The translations under genes and the position numbers were made by a program. Positions 24,741-36,675 of a DNA stretch of 64,000 bases are shown here, piece after piece. The notes beneath the pieces are model-generated. The model saw nothing but the letters and a program-made list of their open reading frames with translations. It made no database searches and was not told the origin of the DNA. This stretch comes from Chelydra serpentina (Eukaryota; Chordata; Testudines; Chelydridae), in the NCBI GenBank assembly GCA_037349315.1, contig JBAIAC010000010.1, positions 27,630,001 through 27,694,000 on the forward strand. The letters are read 5' to 3'. Positions within the stretch are counted from its first letter, which is position 1, and each line of letters begins with the position of its first letter.

Positions 24741-26035
24741 AGAAATAACTTTAAATTAAAAGCCCAGGGATTGTAGAAGTTGATAAAGTTCCTCTGACCA
24801 AACCCCCACTTCTACAGAAGAAGTTTTCCACTGACAGATGTTGACTAAAATCAGTTAAGTCCTGCCCTGACATGGATTTGTAAGGCAGGAACAAGAACAT
24901 ATAGTGGTCATTAAGTGTTCTATATATCCCAGAGTTTGCTGAACTTTTGAAAGCAGAGTCCCCTTCAACAAAGTGAAGTCAGGTTCACACTCCCCTCCCA
25001 CCCCTTCAAACTACTGTGTCCTGTAAATTGAGATGGACAACCCTTTAATACTGCCTGTGCTCCCCACCTGGGGGGACACCATACTTCGCAAAATACTTGT
25101 GCACAAGTGATTAGTCTCTCCACTAGCCCCCTGTGGTCAGTGATGTGTCAGGGGCCTTGCCTACACTTCAGCATTCAAAAAGCCCCACCACTGGTCTAGC
25201 CCTAGTGCTGCTTGGGCTAGACCAGTAGGAGAACTTTGTATAGATGGAATTTCAGCATTTTCTTACTACCCTGTAGTTTAACCCTGCCCTGCCATCTGGT
25301 TTTTTTCCTAGAGATGGTTAAGATTGGTTTCTGGTGCAGTGAAGCCTCCTGCCAGTTTGGTTTTAAAGCCACATTTTCATTTAAGAAATATTTCTTCCCA
25401 TTGGTACTATATGAAGCAGAGTAACCGAGAAACTGGGGCTGTACAGAAAGTGCTATCAAATGCACAAATAAAGAGTCACGTTTCTTATAATCCAAGGTAT
25501 ATAGTGGGTAGAATATGCAGAGAAGTGAAAATTTTAATTTTAATGAATTTCTTTAACAGCAGCTCATTAGTTGCTGAACTTTCAGCAAACCCTTCTATCA
25601 GCATAAAGTTCTGCAGTCACAACACAGGAGGTGCAGTATATATAGCAAGATTTACTGAATAGTATGTGAATTCACATGAAGTACATTTTAGCCACCTATA
25701 CAGGTCATTCTTCATGTATGAACATTATTTCAATTAGGATATTAAGAGTGCTTTTAGACAGATTTCACCAAGTTGTTTCCGAAAGCTATTACTTGTTTTT
25801 TTCTATTTTGCCACATTAAGCAACAGCAACTTGGAGTAAAAGTCCTGGGAGTAGTAATCTTAAAAGGAAGGCCAGAGCATGCTTTGAAAACCATCTCTTA
25901 AATTAGAGTTTTCATCTGGTCAGCAACTCTATTATGCAGCATAGTAGTTTAGGGTTAACTATTCAGAAGTTCCTCAAAATATTTTGAAAGCTGCAGATCA
26001 CCTTTTTATCCACTGTGTTCAGATATTGTAATATG
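24741..26035. other. intron stretch, little recognised
   Basis: No gene. A 90-base piece at 25150-25245 (GGGGCCTTGCCTACACTTCAGC and a GGTCTAGCC..GGGCTAGACC hairpin) looks like a remnant of the GGGCTTGTCTACAC element group. Two overlapping frames on opposite strands at 25217-25662 are not supported as genes. Confidence 0.45.
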
Positions 26036-26039
26036 ACCC

Positions 26040-26215
26040 AAAACAAAGGATGGAGGTTATCCCATTTTACTGATGGGAACAGCTAGCGCGAGATACAGGT
26101 TAAGTGACTTTTCTAAGGCTGCACAGAAGAGCAGTGGCAGGACAAGGAATTGAACCCTTGTCTCTTGTGTCCCAGTTCAGCGTTTTAGACAGAAGACTAC
26201 ATTTACCTTCCAAAG
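26040..26215 (-). repeat. MIR-like CORE-SINE, antisense
   Basis: The plus strand shows CCCATTTTACTGATGGGAACAG, then GTTAAGTGACTTTTCTAAGGCTGCACAG and GGAATTGAACCC, the usual antisense MIR order (core region, then the tRNA-like B-box side). Diverged, as expected for this old family. Confidence 0.75.
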
Positions 26216-26466
26216 TTGTTCCATCCCACCACAGTGGTACTCAAGGCCAGATAAGGCACCTTTATCCCCCTAGCCTACCTGCCTTCCTCTCATTTAGAGA
26301 GATGGGAACTCCTGATCGGATATATTTTTTACAAGTCTGGTAGAATTCCTAGGGAAAAAAGTTTACTTTTTTTTTTTTTTAAAGGCCAAACACCACAAAT
26401 AATTAGTGCCCATCTCCTCTGTATCCAGGAGAGAAATACCCTTTTCTACACAAATATTGTTTCTAA

Positions 26467-26815
26467 GCCCTGGTCTGCCCTACAGAGTTAGGTTGATGTA
26501 AGGCAGCTTACACAGACTTCACTCTAAATGTCTACACTAAAATGTAGCCTGAACTGCTGTAACTCACCCCCTACACTGACTTGAATGCTATTCCTCTTGC
26601 AGAGGTGGAGTTAAGTCCACATTGACTGCTGCTGCCTTTCAGAAGCCATCCCACAATGCCCCACACTGAGCTAAATCGGTACAAGCCCTCCAGGTAAGGG
26701 TGTACACAGCCAACACAAGGAGTATAGTGTGGACATGCAAAAGCAGTTTAATTACTGCTGTGGCTGTAAGTCAATGTAAATGAGGTCAACTTAATTTTGT
26801 AATGTAGACTTGCCC
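26467..26815. mobile_element. short TIR element with TAA duplication
   Basis: The left end is GCCCTGGTCTGCCCTACA and the right end TGTAGACTTGCCC. TAA flanks both sides (26464-26466 and 26816-26818). Inner TCTACACTAAAATGTAG and CACAATGCCCCACA segments recall longer members of the group. Confidence 0.65.
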
Positions 26816-27222
26816 TAAGCAAGCTCTTCATAGCTTGAAATCCACAACCACTTAAAGCCTAATCTTGCAGTCCCCACTTACTGAATGGTGAGAAATCTGG
26901 TTGAGTTTTGACTCAGATTGCAGAACTGGACCACAGACCTCAAGAGCTATGGGAGAGACTGGAGGGAAGGCAGGGTGTGGGGAAGAAAGAGTAAGGGATC
27001 CATCATTCACTGCAGTTAAGGTCAGATGTACTCAGAAGGGTGACATTCCTTTTTGCTTGAGAACTCCAATGCAACTTCAGTTTGATTGCTTCAGACCTAG
27101 AGTTTCTTCCTCCTCAAGTGTATCCAGCAGGTAAGTATCGTTCAAGTTACTCTTTGATAAAGGGAAAGAGTTGTAAGCCACTGACTCAACAGTAAACAGT
27201 AAGTGATCAGACTGAAGTAATA

Positions 27223-27535
27223 CAGGTTGAACCTCTCTAGCCCAGCACCAGTCAGGTCCCAAGGGTGCCAAAACAGAATTTGCCAAACCATGAGTGATCC
27301 GTATGTAGCAAGTGTGTCTATTTTTATCTCGCCGCGGCGAACAAACAGAACGCTTGCAATGCTGCCTAGCCAAGGCTTACCAGCTCTCTTCATAACAAAG
27401 GGTTAGTGTTGTTACACTATTTTACTGTATTGGCACAGGGAAATAAGTAGATAAAGCATAAAACACAAAATAAAATCATGCTGGACCACAGATGTTGCTG
27501 GACCAGAGAGTGCCAGACTAGAGAGGTTCAACCTG
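27223..27535. mobile_element. Tigger/pogo-like element with exact 18-base TIRs and TA duplication
   Basis: CAGGTTGAACCTCTCTAG begins the element and its exact reverse complement ends it. TA flanks both sides (27221-27222 and 27536-27537). Ends of the form CAGGTTGA and a TA target are characteristic of Tigger (pogo) elements. It has no transposase. A CG-rich CGCCGCGGCG lies inside. Confidence 0.85.
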
Positions 27536-27582
27536 TACTTGTTTGGCAAGGATTATGAGGCGTTGCAGTTTGGCCAATGAGG

Positions 27583-27645
27583 GAATCAAAGGACTGGAAG
27601 GGACTCAAGAGGTTGTCTAGTCCAGTCCCCTGCACTCAAGCCATA
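27583..27645 (-). repeat. CR1 3' fragment
   Basis: GACTGGAAGGGACTCAAGAGGTTGTCTAGTCCAGTCCCCTGC on the plus strand parallels the CR1 3' end at 32620-32665. Short minus-strand fragment. Confidence 0.65.
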
Positions 27646-27876
27646 GTAAAGAATGCTCTTTCCTGCCTTTTGAGCAGCACAAGGCAGATCAGCAAAGCAT
27701 GCAACACCTATACAGTATTTATTTGCATGGTGTTTTATAGAACAGTAAGAGAATGACCCTGCTCCAGAGTACTTAAGTACATTCCACTTAAGGCACTAAA
27801 AGAGTTCCAATTCATTCCCAGAGTTAATCTAGATCCCAGTTAACTGACTGCAGTTTGAGTCCCTGTATATATAGCA

Positions 27877-28293
27877 CAGTGGCTCTCAACCTTTCCAGAC
27901 TACTGTATCCCCCTTTCAGGAGTCTGATTTGTCTCACATACCCTCAAGTCTCACCTCACTTAAACTACTTGCTTACAAAATCAGACAAATACAAAAATGT
28001 CACAGCACACTTACTTCCTAATTTTTACCATATATTTTTTATATTGTATGGTATTTTATATTTTTACCAATTATTAAAAAATCAATTGGATTATAAATCT
28101 TGTACTTACAGGTCAGTGTATAGTATATATAGCAGTAAAAAGTAATTGTATGATATTTTAGTTTATACTGACTTTGCTAGTCCTTTTTATGTAGCCTGTT
28201 GTAAAACTAGACAAATATCTAGAGGAGTTGATGTACCCCTTGGAAGAGCAGTGTACCCTCAGGGGTACACATGCCCCTGGTCGAGAACCACTG
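27877..28293. mobile_element. nonautonomous hAT element, CAGTGG..CTCAACC ends
   Basis: Begins CAGTGGCTCTCAACC and ends GTCGAGAACCACTG, an inverted repeat of about 14 bases. Reverse-complemented, its right part (GTGTACCCCTGAGGGTACAC... CTCTAGATATTTGTCTAG) matches the left part of the element at 17628-17931. The middle is AT-rich. No clear 8-bp duplication is preserved. Confidence 0.7.
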
Positions 28294-28885
28294 ATCAGCC
28301 CATCAACTGCCTGTACCTCTCCTCCTCCACAATATTTATCCTCAAAGAAAAAAATTCAGGTTTGTGATATTTAAGATTGTGTGTATGTGTGCCTGAATTT
28401 TTGTAATTAACCTATAGGATGCACCCAGATACCATGTTGATAGATGCATGTCTTTAATAATGGATTAATTTGGTTATGCAACACCTTGAAGATGTGTAGC
28501 AAGGTTACAATATTGGCATAATTTGTTGTGTAATTGTATTGCATAGTATCCGCAGCAAAGTCAATAACAGCATCTCAAACTTATACCAAGTTACGTAGCA
28601 CTAACCTCTTATTCAGATGGTCTGGAAATGCATGCTGATTAGATTAAATTGCAACTAATATTCCTTTGGATTAAAGGACTTTGACATGGATATTATTAAA
28701 ATTTGGTGGAAAAGGACTGGTTTATGAATAAAGAGAGTAATGAGTGGATGTAAAGTTTTGCCAACTGTGGGAGTGTGAAAAGTGCTACTTCTGGAACATG
28801 CTGTATTAGAGGCTATGACTTATTTTCTAGGGTTTTAAACACCAACATTTACTTGCTGCAGACCTTATTTGCATCACTCAGCCCA
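28294..28885. other. intron stretch, nothing recognised
   Basis: No gene or nameable repeat. Confidence 0.45.
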
Positions 28886-29191
28886 GGGCTACACAGGGGT
28901 GGGGGGGGGGGGGAGAGGAGTGTCGATCTACGATATGCAGCTTCAGCTACGTGAATAACGTAGCTGAAGTCGGCGTATCGTAATAGACTTACCTGGCCAT
29001 GAGGACGGCGGCGAGTCGATCGCTGCTGCTCCCCCGTCGACTCCGCTTCCACCTTTCGATGAGGTGGATTTCCGGAGCCGACGGGGAGCGCTTTCAGGGA
29101 TCGATTAACCGCGTCTAAACAAGACGCAAAAAATTGATCCCCGAAAGATCGATTGCTACCCGCCGATCCGGCGGGTAGTGAAGACAAGCCC
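28886..29191. mobile_element. hairpin-rich TIR element (same family as 63127-63370)
   Basis: The right end GTGAAGACAAGCCC, reverse-complemented, gives GGGCTTGTCTTCAC; the left end is GGGCTACACAGG. The interior has unusually many CpGs and exact hairpins: 12-base arms at 28941-28952 and 28958-28969, GCGTCT/AGACGC at 29111-29127, and 10-base arms at 29156-29165 and 29169-29178. A G-run sits at 28900-28914. Low divergence of the hairpins suggests a fairly young copy. Confidence 0.75.
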
Positions 29192-30008
29192 TCAAAGTCA
29201 AGATTAACCTGATATGAAAGACCCTCAAGCGAGAGTACAGAGTATTCCCTCCCAAAAGAGAGGGACAAATAATGCCTGCTGGCCAATTCTTGCGTATTCC
29301 CTGGATTGGCATCCAGAAAAACAAATCTTGATTGAATAAACCAAGAGACAGCTTTGTGTCTGTGGTGGGATGAAGCGTTAACAAGTGTTTCTCAATCTCC
29401 AACTTCTTGCTAAATCACTATAATCTTTGTACTTGACACTAGTCTCATTGTAAAAATCCCACAATAAAAAAAGTGTGTTGCAAGTCTGATTATTATTTTG
29501 CTGTTGCTGTTACTTACACAGCAATCACCTCACCTGACAAATTGGGAGGTAGTATATCTGCATGCTCAGATCACAACTAGAGATCTGCACAGGTCACTGA
29601 AAGTCAGTTAAAAAAAATTGCACAATACATACTGCAGAAAGTGGCTCCTTATGAACTAGCATGAATGCCCTTCTTGTGGGCCAATGACAGTTGTCCAGTT
29701 CAACAATCTTCTCACGAAACAGCTTCTGGTTATAGGGTTATGAAGAGTTCAACTCTGCCACTGTTTTCCAGTGATCAGACAACTTGAGTATTCAAATCTA
29801 GACTGACAGCATATTGCTATATTTCTATTGAAAGAAACAAATTTTAATATAGTATACAGAGTTGACTATGAGATGCCCACCTCCCTTCCATTGGGATAAG
29901 AGAAGAATGGATCATCTATTGATAAAGTTGGGGGTTTTGTTTAATGTGTTTTCCACTACATCCTGCACATCTCCTATAACAATGCCAGGCAAAAAGCTTT
30001 CAATTTTA
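29192..30008. other. intron stretch, nothing recognised
   Basis: No gene or nameable repeat. Confidence 0.45.
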
Positions 30009-30016
30009 CTCATATG

Positions 30017-30603
30017 TAAGGCCCTACCAAATTCATGGTCATGAAAAACACATCACGGACTGAAATCCGGTCTTTTTTGTACTTTTATCCTATATTATAC
30101 AGATTTCATGAGGGAGGCCTGTGTTTATCAAATTGGGGGTCCTGACCCAAATGGGAGTTGTGGGAAGGGGCTGGGGGGTTGCAGTACTGCCACCCTTACT
30201 TCTGTGCTACCATCAGAGCTGAGCCACCCGAGAGTGATGGCTGTTGGCCAGGTGCCCAGCTCCGAAGGCAGTGCCCCACCAATAGCAGCACAGAAGTAAG
30301 GGTGGTAATACCATGCCATGCCATCCTTACTTCAGCGGCAGCGCTGCCATCAGAGCTGAGCTCCCAGCTCTGAAGGTACCGCCGCTACCAGCAGCAGCAC
30401 AGAAGAGTAGCAGTACTGCAACCCCCTACAACAATAACCTTGACATCCCTTTCCCCCGACACAACTGCCTTTTGGAGTCAGAACCCCTACAATTTTAACA
30501 TGGGGACATAGATTTAAATAGCTGAAATAATGCAATTTATGATTTTTGAAATCCTATGAGCAAGAAATCGACCAAAATGGACTATGAATTTGTAAGGGCC
30601 CTA
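30017..30603. mobile_element. nonautonomous hAT element with exact 8-bp duplication
   Basis: CTCATATG occurs at 30009-30016 and 30604-30611, exactly flanking the element. Left end TAAGGCCCTACCAAATTCATGG; reverse-complemented right end TAGGGCCCTTACAAATTCATAG. The middle holds repeated hairpins: CACCCTTACTTCTGTGCT at 30189-30206 is the reverse complement of 30289-30306, with another related stem at 30320-30400. Overlapping frames on both strands here are explained by these inverted repeats. Confidence 0.93.
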
Positions 30604-30611
30604 CTCATATG

Positions 30612-32576
30612 CTCCAGAGATTGGAAGCACAACTTTGCTCTAACTTGCATAACAAAGTTTGCACCATATGCCAGTATTATTCAACAACTCCCAAATAAAG
30701 GAAAATGCTTTTATTTATAAAGTTATACTAGATTATAGAGCAGTGAAATTCAAACAGGAACATCAGAAATATTTACAAATATTGACTAAAAAGCAAGAGG
30801 CCTAAAGCTCAATAGCGACTCTTTAGTCAAAAGACCTACACCCCCAATTGGCTGCCTAAATATATTAAGTGTTCAAGGCTTTCTGCAATGCCCTGCATCA
30901 CATTTCTGGTGTGGGTACTTGTCCTTAAAGCCCTGCTGTCATCTTCTCTATTCACTTTAGAGACAGATACATAAAGTGAGCCTTCCAAATCTACATGCAA
31001 ACTCCCCACTCCCATGAGACAACACTTGAAAAAATAAACAGATTACTACATGTTATGGAATTTTTGCTGGTGTAACCTTAGTTCTGCTCTCTCTGGAAGC
31101 AGAAACTTTAATTAGTTAAAACAATAATCGTTCCTTCATGCAGTAAAGCAATACATGTCACACTTGGTAGCTGCTGCACAGAGTTGTGAGCAGCCAGAGC
31201 TTCATGGAATTTAGGGGATTCATGCCTGTGCTTTTATGACTAAGAGCAAGAGATTCAGAATACCTCAGCTGTAAGCCACTTCCTTCTTACATTACCATGC
31301 CCCATGCAGACACAAGATTAATACATTTCTTTGTAGGTTAGTATAAAGACATCTGAAAAAAAGAAGCCCATTCACGCCAAAAGATCAGCTACAATTCAAA
31401 GGGGCTGATTTTAAGAGCCCTGTAAGAGAGCAAGGTTTTTACTGTAGCTATTTTGTATAGCTTTTCATGCATGCTGCCTCCCAAAGATTTTAGACGAGTC
31501 CATTAAGAATGTGTCTCCAGCATGGGATCAGTCTTCACTCTAATTCCTCATCACTTACTCACTGGGTTTGCAGAACACTGCCTTCATTCTTTTTCTACCT
31601 GAACAGCACTCGGGTCATGCATAAAGGGGAGGGGGATGGGGCGTCAGGCAAAAGAAAAGGCAAGGTGGACATGAACAGAAGAAAAACAGGCATTTGTGGT
31701 CTGGTCTGGAAATTGTAGTTTTTGGAGGCCAAACCAACACATACCATGAAGATGCCCTTTCTAGGAAAATGCAGGGAAAGAAACCGAGCAGTTTAAAGAG
31801 AATAAAATTATTGTACACAACTTGACCTAACTGAACTGTATCCATGTAGAAGCACATTTCAAGTTACATCTATTCCTACCCTAATGAAATAGATCTTTAG
31901 CGGTCTGTTTATCAAATCTGATCTTAAGTCTTCACCAAGCTTTGCAGACAAGACAAATAGTTAATATTTATTCTAGAATTCTGCCAATACTTCTGAAATA
32001 GAAGGGTTTTGATCAGCTAGTACCAACAGGACATAAGAACTTGATTTGTGCTTAGCTGCAAATTCACTGGCAGTTCTGTAGGTCAGTAGTATGCTTCAAG
32101 CCCCTACTTTGTCATCTTGGGGGGGGTAATATCAAGCTGACATTTTGGCAGCCAGTAAGTCAGCCCCAACTTAATGTTCTTTTAAGCTAGTTTTATCTAG
32201 GAGTTTAAAATTAAGCTTTTAGAGAAGGTTGAGATTTATAAACTTAATATAAACAAAAGCAATTCTTGGCTAGTTGGCATTAGGTACAGTTATACTGAAG
32301 CTAACTAGTAAGACTGTGGGACGCAGACTGCCTGTTCTCTGTAAAACACTATTTAAGTTTCATTGTATTGTAATGAATTTTTTTTCCTCTTATGGTATAA
32401 AACTTTAAGATGCCTGACTTTTGCACTTAGTATTGCAAACAGATGTCTCACTAATTGAAAAAAACTATTGTGGAATCCTTGTTGCAGTCTTTTTAGGAAT
32501 AGTTTCAAGCATCCAGAGCAACATTTTGATTGGACAGTTTCATTATGTCCACACAGCACACCTTGCAACTTCAGAT
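30612..32576. other. intron stretch, nothing recognised
   Basis: No gene or nameable repeat. A G-run lies near 32120. Confidence 0.45.
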
Positions 32577-33146
32577 TCATAGAATCATAGAATCATAGAA
32601 TCATAGAATCATAGAATCTCAGGGTTGGAAGGGACCTCAGGAGGTCATCTAGTCCAACCCCCTGCTCAAAGCAGGACCAACCCCAACTAGATCATCCCAG
32701 CCAGGGCTTTGTCAAGCCTGATCTTAAAAACCTCTAAGGAAGGAGATTCCACCACCTCCCTAGGTAACCCATTCCAGTGCTTCACCACCCTACTAGTGAA
32801 AAAGTTTTTCCTAATATCCAACCTAAACCTCCCCCTCTGCAACTTGAGACCATTACTCCTTGTTCTGTCATCTTCTACCACTGAGAACAGTCTAGATCCA
32901 TCCTCTTTGGAACCCCCTTTTAGGTAGTTGAAAGCAGCTATCAAATCCCCCCTCACTCTTCTCTTCTGCAGGCTAAACAATCTCAGTTCCCTCAGCCTCT
33001 CCTCATAAGTCATGTGCTCCAGCCCCCTAATCATTTTTGTTGCCCTCCGTTGGACTCTTTCCAATTTATCCACATCCTTCTTGTAGTGTGGGGCCCAAAA
33101 CTGGACACAGTACTCCAAATGAGGCCTCACCAGTGCCGAATAGAGG
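32577..33146 (-). pseudogene. CR1 LINE 3' end, 5'-truncated
   Basis: Minus-strand copy, sense to RAB32. The open frame 33130-32687 is intact over 147 codons and covers the RT C-terminal region ([52 protein letters not shown]). It is followed by the 3' UTR and a terminal array of about four ATTCTATG(A) units at 32577-32618, the CR1 3' hallmark. The truncation at 33146 lies within the RT thumb region. It is less decayed than the 22.7-kb copy, so probably younger. Confidence 0.95.
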
Positions 33147-34495
33147 CACTTTCTGAGCCTCTAGAATCACCTATCCCACAGTGCCTAAAAGCCTCTGCAT
33201 TGAATAACGACTGTTCGGAAACATGAAGCAATGCATTGTGAAACAAAATTAAGAGGATCTGCAGGGTGTACTAGTGCAGCTGCACTGTTTGTGGCTTCCT
33301 AACCATATTATGATATTCCCATTCTAGGATGCACTGGTTTAACTGGACATTAGTTGAAGATCTCATCCTAGATGTGTTGTGCCATGGCAACAAGATTCTG
33401 CAAATGGTTCTTGAAGGCCAGCTAGGAAAACTGCTTTTGGTGAATAATATTGCAATGCACACGAGCTCAAATCTACAGTGCCTGTTTACCTAGGCTAGTT
33501 ACCAGCTAAAGATAAATCTGTTAATTGAAATGAAGAAAACTGAACAGTCCTATCTTGTTTAATCAGTGTGACTAATACACAGAATACCTGATTATTTTAA
33601 AGTTATGCTGCCTGCCTTAGAACAAATTATTTTATATACAATATATGAGAGAGGAGGAGGTGGTGGTGGAGGGGGGATTTCTCCTTCACATCAAATTAAT
33701 AAAATTTAAATTGACAACAGGGTTTTGTTTTGATTTTTAAGTTTTGTATCCTTGAATTTTGTAGGATCACAATGCTTGTGATTTGTTTAGAGCACATGGT
33801 ATTACAAGCAGGGTAGCTCAAATATAGTACAAGTTGTAAAGAATTGTGGCATCTTACAATTCTTCATTAAAACTACAGAACTCTACTATGGCAAGATATT
33901 TAAGTTCCTTTGTTTACCAATTGTTTATAATTTGACTGTACTTTGCATGCTAGTAATCTTTCACAGAAGAGATGACTTAGTATTTTCAGAGTTGTAATTT
34001 ACCTCCACTTATGAGGGCTTTTTGGAACTGCGTGCTAAATTTAGATTTCAGATTAAGAATTTTAAAAAATTGCTAAAATTTGACATGTCTCATCCTATTA
34101 GTTCTCAGGAAATTAATGCATGCTTTCCAGAGTCTAAAGCAAGCTATTTTTCTTTGTATCTCAAAGACATTCCCAGTGGAAAAATAGGTAAACATGTTAG
34201 TACACATTTGAGTTACTGCACCAAGGGCAATGACTCAACACAGGTGAACTACAGATTTTCAAGTCAACCATGATTTTCTGAAGCGATGAAATTCTTAGTG
34301 CAAGAAATGCAGAGTTTGAGGCTTGCTTTGAAATGTAGGCATCTGTAAGAAGGTACACTGCACAAGATATCATAATAACTGAAGAAAAGCATTGTGTAAT
34401 AAGCTAAGCGTTTTAATTATGAGCATATTACAAATAAGAATCAAACCAGTTACCAAACTGAAACACTTTTACACAAATCAAAGGCTTAGTGTGAC
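33147..34495. other. intron stretch, nothing recognised
   Basis: No gene or nameable repeat. A purine-rich GAGGAGGAGGTGGTGGTGG stretch is at 33650-33678. Confidence 0.45.
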
Positions 34496-34498
34496 TAA

Positions 34499-34705
34499 GA
34501 GCTTGTCTACACATGCAGCTGCACCACTCTCGTCAGCATAATAAAACCTCCATGAGAGGCAGCGATAGCTACGTGGGTGGAGAAGCTCTCATACAGACAT
34601 AGCACTGTTCACTCCGGCACTTAGGTTGGTGTAACTTAGGTCACTCAGGGGGGTGACCTCTGAGCAACATAACATGCCCCCATATGCTACAGTGTAGAAA
34701 TAGCC
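34499..34705. mobile_element. short TIR element with TAA duplication
   Basis: Left GAGCTTGTCTACACATGCAG and right GTGTAGAAATAGCC, with TAA on both sides (34496-34498 and 34706-34708). Internal GGTCACTCAGGGGGGTGACC hairpin. Closely related to the element at 50960-51191 (both have CAGCTGCACC, GCTACGTGGG/GCGAGAGGCAG-like and ACTTAGGTC/ACTTATGTCGCTCAGG segments). Confidence 0.8.
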
Positions 34706-34708
34706 TAA

Positions 34709-35254
34709 ATCATATATATTCTTTACATACAGCTTAGAGACAATAAGCCTTTTATGTAGGAACCGTGTTTAATTCACTATCAAGAGTTTTTATGCTCCAC
34801 ACTGCAATAAAACCCAACAGCCTAAAGATACAGCAAGCCAAACTAGTCGCTGAGAGTGAACTCATTAACTCTCAATCTACTGCACCAGATGAGAGGGATC
34901 TGTTTTCAACAGCAAAACTGAGAAGGGAGTAGCAAATACAAGGCTTGTGCTTTCCCTTAGAGACTGCCCCCAGTCAGCCCCCCCACAAAATTAGGACGTC
35001 CAATCTATCTTCCAATACATAGGGCGATAGGAAACAACCCCGCAACTGAACTTACTGTAATGTTTCCTTCCCCACCCAATATTCCACTGTGAATCAGTGC
35101 CATGGATAGTCTTTCCCTCCTACAACTCTTTCCCTGGCTCCCATGGGACCAGGAAAGTTAATGGGAGTTAGGCACCTAACTCACTTGAGACCTTTTGTAA
35201 ACCCCAGTAGGTGTCCATCTGCACCTTGAAGTGCCTCTGTAAATCTCTCCACTC
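34709..35254. other. intron stretch, minor repeat
   Basis: No gene. Around 35150-35185 GGGAGTTAGGCACCTAACTC is part of a common short palindromic repeat type also suspected at 18520-18560 and 39005-39084. Confidence 0.4.
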
Positions 35255-35410
35255 CACTTTATGCAGCTCTTACACCGACTCATGGATTTTGAGCAAGTTA
35301 CTTCACCTTTGTCAGTTTCCTGCACCTTTTAAATTGGGATATACTCTCCTAACTCATAGCTAGGTGCTTTGAGATCTTCAGATGGAAAGCTATAGCAGGA
35401 AGCAGTTCTT
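35255..35410 (+). repeat. MIR-like CORE-SINE
   Basis: GATTTTGAGCAAGTTACTTCACCTTTGTCAGTTTCC matches the MIR core region, followed by a tail GGTGCTTTGAGATCTTCAGATGGAAAGC that also appears in the copy at 55492-55725. Confidence 0.7.
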
Positions 35411-36347
35411 ACTGCATGCAAGTCTCGGAGTTAGTGCGGTTATGAGCAAAACTGAGCATGTTAGAACACAGGTAGTGTGCAAGAATATTGAATCCTTACA
35501 TCATGCATTTCCAGCTTTTGTTTCATGCAATTTCCATACAATTTTAGGTAAGCAACCTAGTGATCTAAAAAAATTTGGAGCTATTCTTCCTTACCATGAT
35601 GAAAGCCCTAAAAAAGGGGTGATTTTCTGCCAAAAAATACTGAAGTAATTTAATTGTTGACGCTTTAATAGCACTCTTACTTCAGTCTGGCATTAACATT
35701 AATGACTCTGGAATAGAGCAAAATCAATTGCTCTCTGAGCCCACTCCACTTCTTTCACCCTAGAGCTCTGATGTGAATACAAACATACAGACTAATACCA
35801 CCAGCATGATTAGGTCATTTGCATTAACTGTTATAAAGAAAGGAATAACTAGATTTATTTTCTGCCATTTTATAGAACTGCAGATCTCCATCACCATGGT
35901 GATATCTAGGAAGAGAGCAAGATAGGGTATGTATGTATTTATTTATTTTTAAGTCTTTAGATGTCTCACTAAAGTCTGCTCCTTCAGGGATTTTTAAATA
36001 GAGAAATTGATTTCTAGACAGAGCCACATTTGCAGCACACCCTTCTACCTCTTGGTTCAACGGTATGTTACCCAAGAAGGGATCCCTCACTTTGTATTGA
36101 AATTCAGACTTGGAAAAAAATCCTTAATTATAATTAAGCAGCCTTTTCTTCTGCAGTGCGAAAGCACACCAGAATGAGTCATCACTTCTGTGAAATGAGG
36201 GAGGAAACAGTGGGTAAAAATACAGGAGTTCAACTAAACTGGTTCCAATACCTTTTCTGGAAGGTATATCGGGTACCAAGTGAGGCAAAGGCATTATAGC
36301 ATTCTGCCAATACAGGATGGCTGAAGTTAAGGCTCTTCTAAATGTCA
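35411..36347. other. intron stretch, nothing recognised
   Basis: No gene or nameable repeat. The three 70-90-codon frames in this interval have no recognisable features. Confidence 0.45.
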
Positions 36348-36355
36348 CTCTAGAC

Positions 36356-36667
36356 CAGGGGTCGGCAACCTTTCAGACGTGGTGTCCCGAGCCTTCATTT
36401 ATTCACTCTAATTTAAGGTTTCACATGCCAGTAATACATGTTAACATTTTTAGAAGGTCTTTTTCTATAAGTCTTTAATATATAACTAGACTACTGTTGT
36501 ATATAAAGTAAGCATTTTAAAAACCTTATTTAAGAAGCTTCATTTAAAATTAAATTAAAATGCAGAGCCCCCCCGGACCAGTGGCCAAGACCCAGGCAGT
36601 GTGAGTGCCACTGAAAATCAGCTCACATGCCACCTTTGGCACGTGTGCCATAGGTTGCCTACCGCTG
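36356..36667. mobile_element. nonautonomous hAT element, CAGGGGTCGGCAACC ends, exact 8-bp duplication
   Basis: The element begins CAGGGGTCGGCAACCTTTC and ends GGTTGCCTACCGCTG, reverse complement CAGCGGTAGGCAACC. CTCTAGAC flanks it exactly on both sides (36348-36355 and 36668-36675). This is a Charlie-like hAT MITE, 312 bases, with no coding capacity. Confidence 0.93.
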
Positions 36668-36675
36668 CTCTAGAC

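Noticed and set aside
11572..29286. CRISPR-like arrays or operons
   Set aside because: The repeated motifs are dispersed TIR elements and microsatellites in a vertebrate intron; there is no regular repeat-spacer pattern.
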